In this document: one piece after another, positions 61,774-64,000 of the stretch
Numbering within the stretch: position 1 is the first letter of the stretch
Layout: the number at the start of each line of letters is the position of its first letter
NCBI RefSeq assembly: GCF_000165485.1
Contig: NC_014623.1
Coordinates: 8,698,893-8,762,892, forward strand
Source of the DNA: Stigmatella aurantiaca DW4/3-1
Lineage (GTDB): Bacteria > Myxococcota > Myxococcia > Myxococcales > Myxococcaceae
Length of the DNA stretch: 64,000 nucleotides
Reading direction: 5' to 3'
Translations under genes and position numbers: made by a program
The notes under the pieces: generated by a model
What the model saw: only the letters and a program-made list of their open reading frames with translations
Told to the model about the DNA's origin: nothing
Database searches by the model: none

Positions 61774-64000
61774 GTGGTGCTGCCCTCCGACACCCTGGTT
61801 CTCAATGGCCGCTTCCGGGTCCTCCAGCCTCTGGGCTCGGGCGGCATGGGACAGGTGTACCTGGGTGAGCAGGTGTCGCTGGGCCGCAAGGTGGCGATCA
61901 AGGTGCTCCACCAGGATCTGCACCTCCAGCCGGGAATGGTGGAGCGCTTCAAGCGCGAAGCCCAACTGCTGTCGGCGGTGGAGCACCCAGCGGTCGTGCG
62001 GATCATCGACTTTGGTGAGTCCGAGCACTCGGCCTGCCTGGTGATGGAGTTGGTGGAGGGCGAGAGCCTGAACGACGCGCTCCAGAAGGGCCCCCTCTCG
62101 CCGGAGCGGGCCCTCACGACGCTGCGCCAGCTCGCCGAAGGGCTGAGCGCCATCCACGCGCGGGGCATCATCCACCGCGACATCAAGCCGGAGAACGTCT
62201 TCCTCACGAAGGGCGCCCGGGGCGAACAGGCGCGGCTGCTGGACTTCGGCATCGCGCGGCTCGTCGAGCCCGATGCGGACAGCGCCGTGAGCCAGGTGGG
62301 CATGGTGCTGGGCACCCCGGAATACCTGTCCCCCGAGCAGGCCGTGGGCGCCAGGGCCGACGAGCGCAGTGACTTGTACTGCCTGGGGGTCCTGGCCTAC
62401 CGCGTGCTCTCCGGGCAGTTGCCCTTCGCGGGCCCCAGCCCGCGCCAGTTCATCGCGCAGCATGCCAGCGCCGCCCCCCTGCCCCTGGATCGCGCCGCGC
62501 CGGGGCTCGCCACGCACCCCACCCTGGTCCCGCTGGTGATGCGGCTCCTGGAGAAGGAGCCCTCCCGGCGTCTCCAGAGCGCCCACGAGCTGGCGGACGC
62601 GCTGGCCGCCGCCGCCGCGCTCCCGCTGCCCGCCTCCGCCGTGCCGCCTGGGATGGCGGCCCAGCTCCCCGGGCAACCTGTCTCCAGCGGAACGGCGGCC
62701 TTTGGTGCGTCCCCGGCCCCGGACGGAGAGGCCCCGCCCCCCAGCAACGGCCCCGTGATCTGGAGGCCCGGGGCACCGGTCCCAGAGGCCCCCGCGCCGG
62801 GAAGCAGCACCACGGCCGCCTTTGGCGGTCCCCTGCCCCCGGTCAGCTCGGGCACGGCGATCTTCGGGGCCGCGGCCCCCCCCTCCAGCGGCACGCTGAC
62901 CAGCAAGCCGCAGAACCTCACGGTGATGCTCACGAGCATCCAGGGGTTCTCCGAGCTCATCCTCCGGCAGACGCGCGACGAGCACGTGCGGACGCTGCAA
63001 ACCTATGAGGACCTCCTGGTGCCCTTGCTGCGCGAGCGCGATGGGAAGCTCGTGCAGAAGTGGGGGGACTCGCTGCTCGCGGTGTTCGGTTCCCCCACGG
63101 GGGCGGTGCTCTGCGGGATGGAGATGCAGGACCGGCTCTGGCGGCACAACCAGGATGTCGCCCCCGAGCACCAGCTCCGCGTGCGCATCTGCCTCCACAC
63201 GGGCGAGGTGCTGCTCGCCCGGGGCTCCGTGATTGGCGAGCCGATGGAGATCGCCAAGTCCGTGGAGCAGGTGGCGATGGCGGGCGAGGTGACCTTCACC
63301 GAGTCCGTGAACCTCGCGCGCAACCGGGCCGGCACGGAGAGCGAGCCCTGTGGCACCATCGCCCTGCCAGGCGTGGGCGGCGCCCTCCAGCTCTACCGCA
63401 GCAAGCGCGCCGCCGAAGGCCCTCCCTTCGGCGGCGTGGAGCGCACGGAAGCGTCCCTCGCCAAGAAGACAGGGCTCGGGGGCAAGCTGACCTCGGGCCT
63501 CTTGCGCCCGAGAACCTGGGGGTCCATGAGCGGGGGCTCCCGGGGACTCGCGGCGGGGGGCGTGGCCCTCGGGCTGCTGCTCCTGGGAAGCGTGGCCGCG
63601 GTGTGGAACTGGAACCAGAGCCCGAACGTCCAGGCGCGGCGGCTGCTGGAGGCCAACAAACCGAAAGAGGCGCTCCAGCGCATCGACGCGGTGCCCGCGG
63701 AAGCGCGGAAAAAGGACGCGGCGCTTCAGCTCACACGGGGCCGGGCGCTCCACGCCCTGGGCAATCACGGGGAGGAGTACACCACCCTGCTCGCGCTGGA
63801 GGAGGCCGGCAAGCAGGACGTGGGGCCCTCCGTGCTGGACGGGCTGGCGGAAGACTTCAGCGACGACGAGGGCAACAAGACGCTGCGCAAGCTGCTGGAA
63901 GCCCTGCCCAAGAAGCCCCTGCACGAGCACTTCGAGTCCCTGGCGGAGGGCGAATACTCCCCCAAGCAGTGGGGCGCCCTGCGCTACCTGGAGGCCGTGC
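61774..64000 (+). CDS. Ser/Thr kinase with degenerate cyclase domain, 3' truncated by window edge
   Basis: A Hanks-type kinase with a complete active site: glycine loop GSGGMGQVY, Lys43 in KVAIKVL, Glu62, HRDIKPEN (134-141) and DFGIARL (157-163). A Pro/Ala/Gly-rich linker (about 285-375) leads to a class III nucleotide cyclase domain (QNLTVMLTSIQGFSELI, KWGDSLLAVFG, HTGEVLLARGSVIG). The first metal-binding Asp is replaced by Ser (TSIQGF instead of ADIxGF), so cyclase activity is doubtful. A transmembrane helix follows (ALGLLLLGSVAAVWNW), then TPR-like helices to the window end. The start is GTG 61774 or 61777, with a poor ribosome site. The frame is still open at base 64000. Confidence 0.9.
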   Translation, partial: MVLPSDTLVLNGRFRVLQPLGSGGMGQVYLGEQVSLGRKVAIKVLHQDLHLQPGMVERFKREAQLLSAVEHPAVVRIIDFGESEHSACLVMELVEGESLNDALQKGPLSPERALTTLRQLAEGLSAIHARGIIHRDIKPENVFLTKGARGEQARLLDFGIARLVEPDADSAVSQVGMVLGTPEYLSPEQAVGARADERSDLYCLGVLAYRVLSGQLPFAGPSPRQFIAQHASAAPLPLDRAAPGLATHPTLVPLVMRLLEKEPSRRLQSAHELADALAAAAALPLPASAVPPGMAAQLPGQPVSSGTAAFGASPAPDGEAPPPSNGPVIWRPGAPVPEAPAPGSSTTAAFGGPLPPVSSGTAIFGAAAPPSSGTLTSKPQNLTVMLTSIQGFSELILRQTRDEHVRTLQTYEDLLVPLLRERDGKLVQKWGDSLLAVFGSPTGAVLCGMEMQDRLWRHNQDVAPEHQLRVRICLHTGEVLLARGSVIGEPMEIAKSVEQVAMAGEVTFTESVNLARNRAGTESEPCGTIALPGVGGALQLYRSKRAAEGPPFGGVERTEASLAKKTGLGGKLTSGLLRPRTWGSMSGGSRGLAAGGVALGLLLLGSVAAVWNWNQSPNVQARRLLEANKPKEALQRIDAVPAEARKKDAALQLTRGRALHALGNHGEEYTTLLALEEAGKQDVGPSVLDGLAEDFSDDEGNKTLRKLLEALPKKPLHEHFESLAEGEYSPKQWGALRYLEAV

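Noticed and set aside
61657-63930. Open frame of about 757 codons opposite the kinase-cyclase gene
   Set aside because: The plus strand carries complete kinase and cyclase motifs; the minus frame has none.

Overview
The window is high-GC DNA (roughly two thirds G+C), almost fully coding on both strands. It reads as a chromosome segment of a myxobacterium, most likely the Cystobacter/Stigmatella/Archangium group. The evidence is a pullulanase ending in a MYXO-CTERM-like surface tag, two Hanks-type Ser/Thr kinase genes, a DUF6310/DUF5953 pair of a kind I know only from myxobacteria, many small lipoproteins, a giant TPR protein and a very large hybrid sensor kinase. No rRNA, tRNA, CRISPR array, insertion sequence or phage gene was seen.

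Layout. 0-8.3 kb: the 3' part of an Hsp70-like gene, a CheB-CheR-PAS-histidine kinase-receiver hybrid, a divergent MEDS-domain histidine kinase and a 2OG-Fe(II) oxygenase. 8.3-11.1 kb: a helical-repeat protein gene split by three single-base frameshifts. 11.2-17.2 kb: a secreted GH31 glycosidase with a good promoter, a BP74-type protein, thioredoxin, a PhyH-family dioxygenase and a large lipoprotein. 17.2-20.8 kb is a worn accessory patch: a kinase that has lost the lysine part of its N-lobe, a stray 3' fragment of the PhyH gene, and a nuclease-toxin-like gene broken by deletion beside an intact putative immunity gene. 20.9-28.6 kb (minus strand): an OmpA-like lipoprotein, a TonB-domain/TonB-dependent receptor fusion, a lipoprotein, asnS and a DEAD-box helicase. 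28.7-33.2 kb: an exported SAM hydroxide adenosyltransferase, a chalcone-isomerase-like protein, an NTF2-like protein, an alpha/beta hydrolase and a FliB-like cysteine-cluster protein.

33.3-45.3 kb is an alpha-glucan locus. A surface-tagged pullulanase is divergent from a lipoprotein alpha-amylase, followed by an ABC importer in the order malK-malE-malF-malG and a secreted glucodextranase-C-type module. Together these would debranch and cut starch or glycogen outside the cell, bind it and import maltodextrins. The MalF subunit has an extra sensor-like domain of about 370 residues. 45.3-50.0 kb holds a frameshifted hypothetical gene, an endonuclease I, a carboxypeptidase-regulatory repeat protein and small lipoproteins, two of them tandem paralogues. 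50.1-61.6 kb (minus strand) is a tightly coupled series: a 3177-residue TPR protein, a lipoprotein, queC and an exported VanX-type dipeptidase. The window closes inside a divergent Ser/Thr kinase with a degenerate cyclase domain.

Most long reading frames opposite these genes are high-GC shadows and were left out. Identifications come from reading motifs and comparing with families from memory; no database search was possible.
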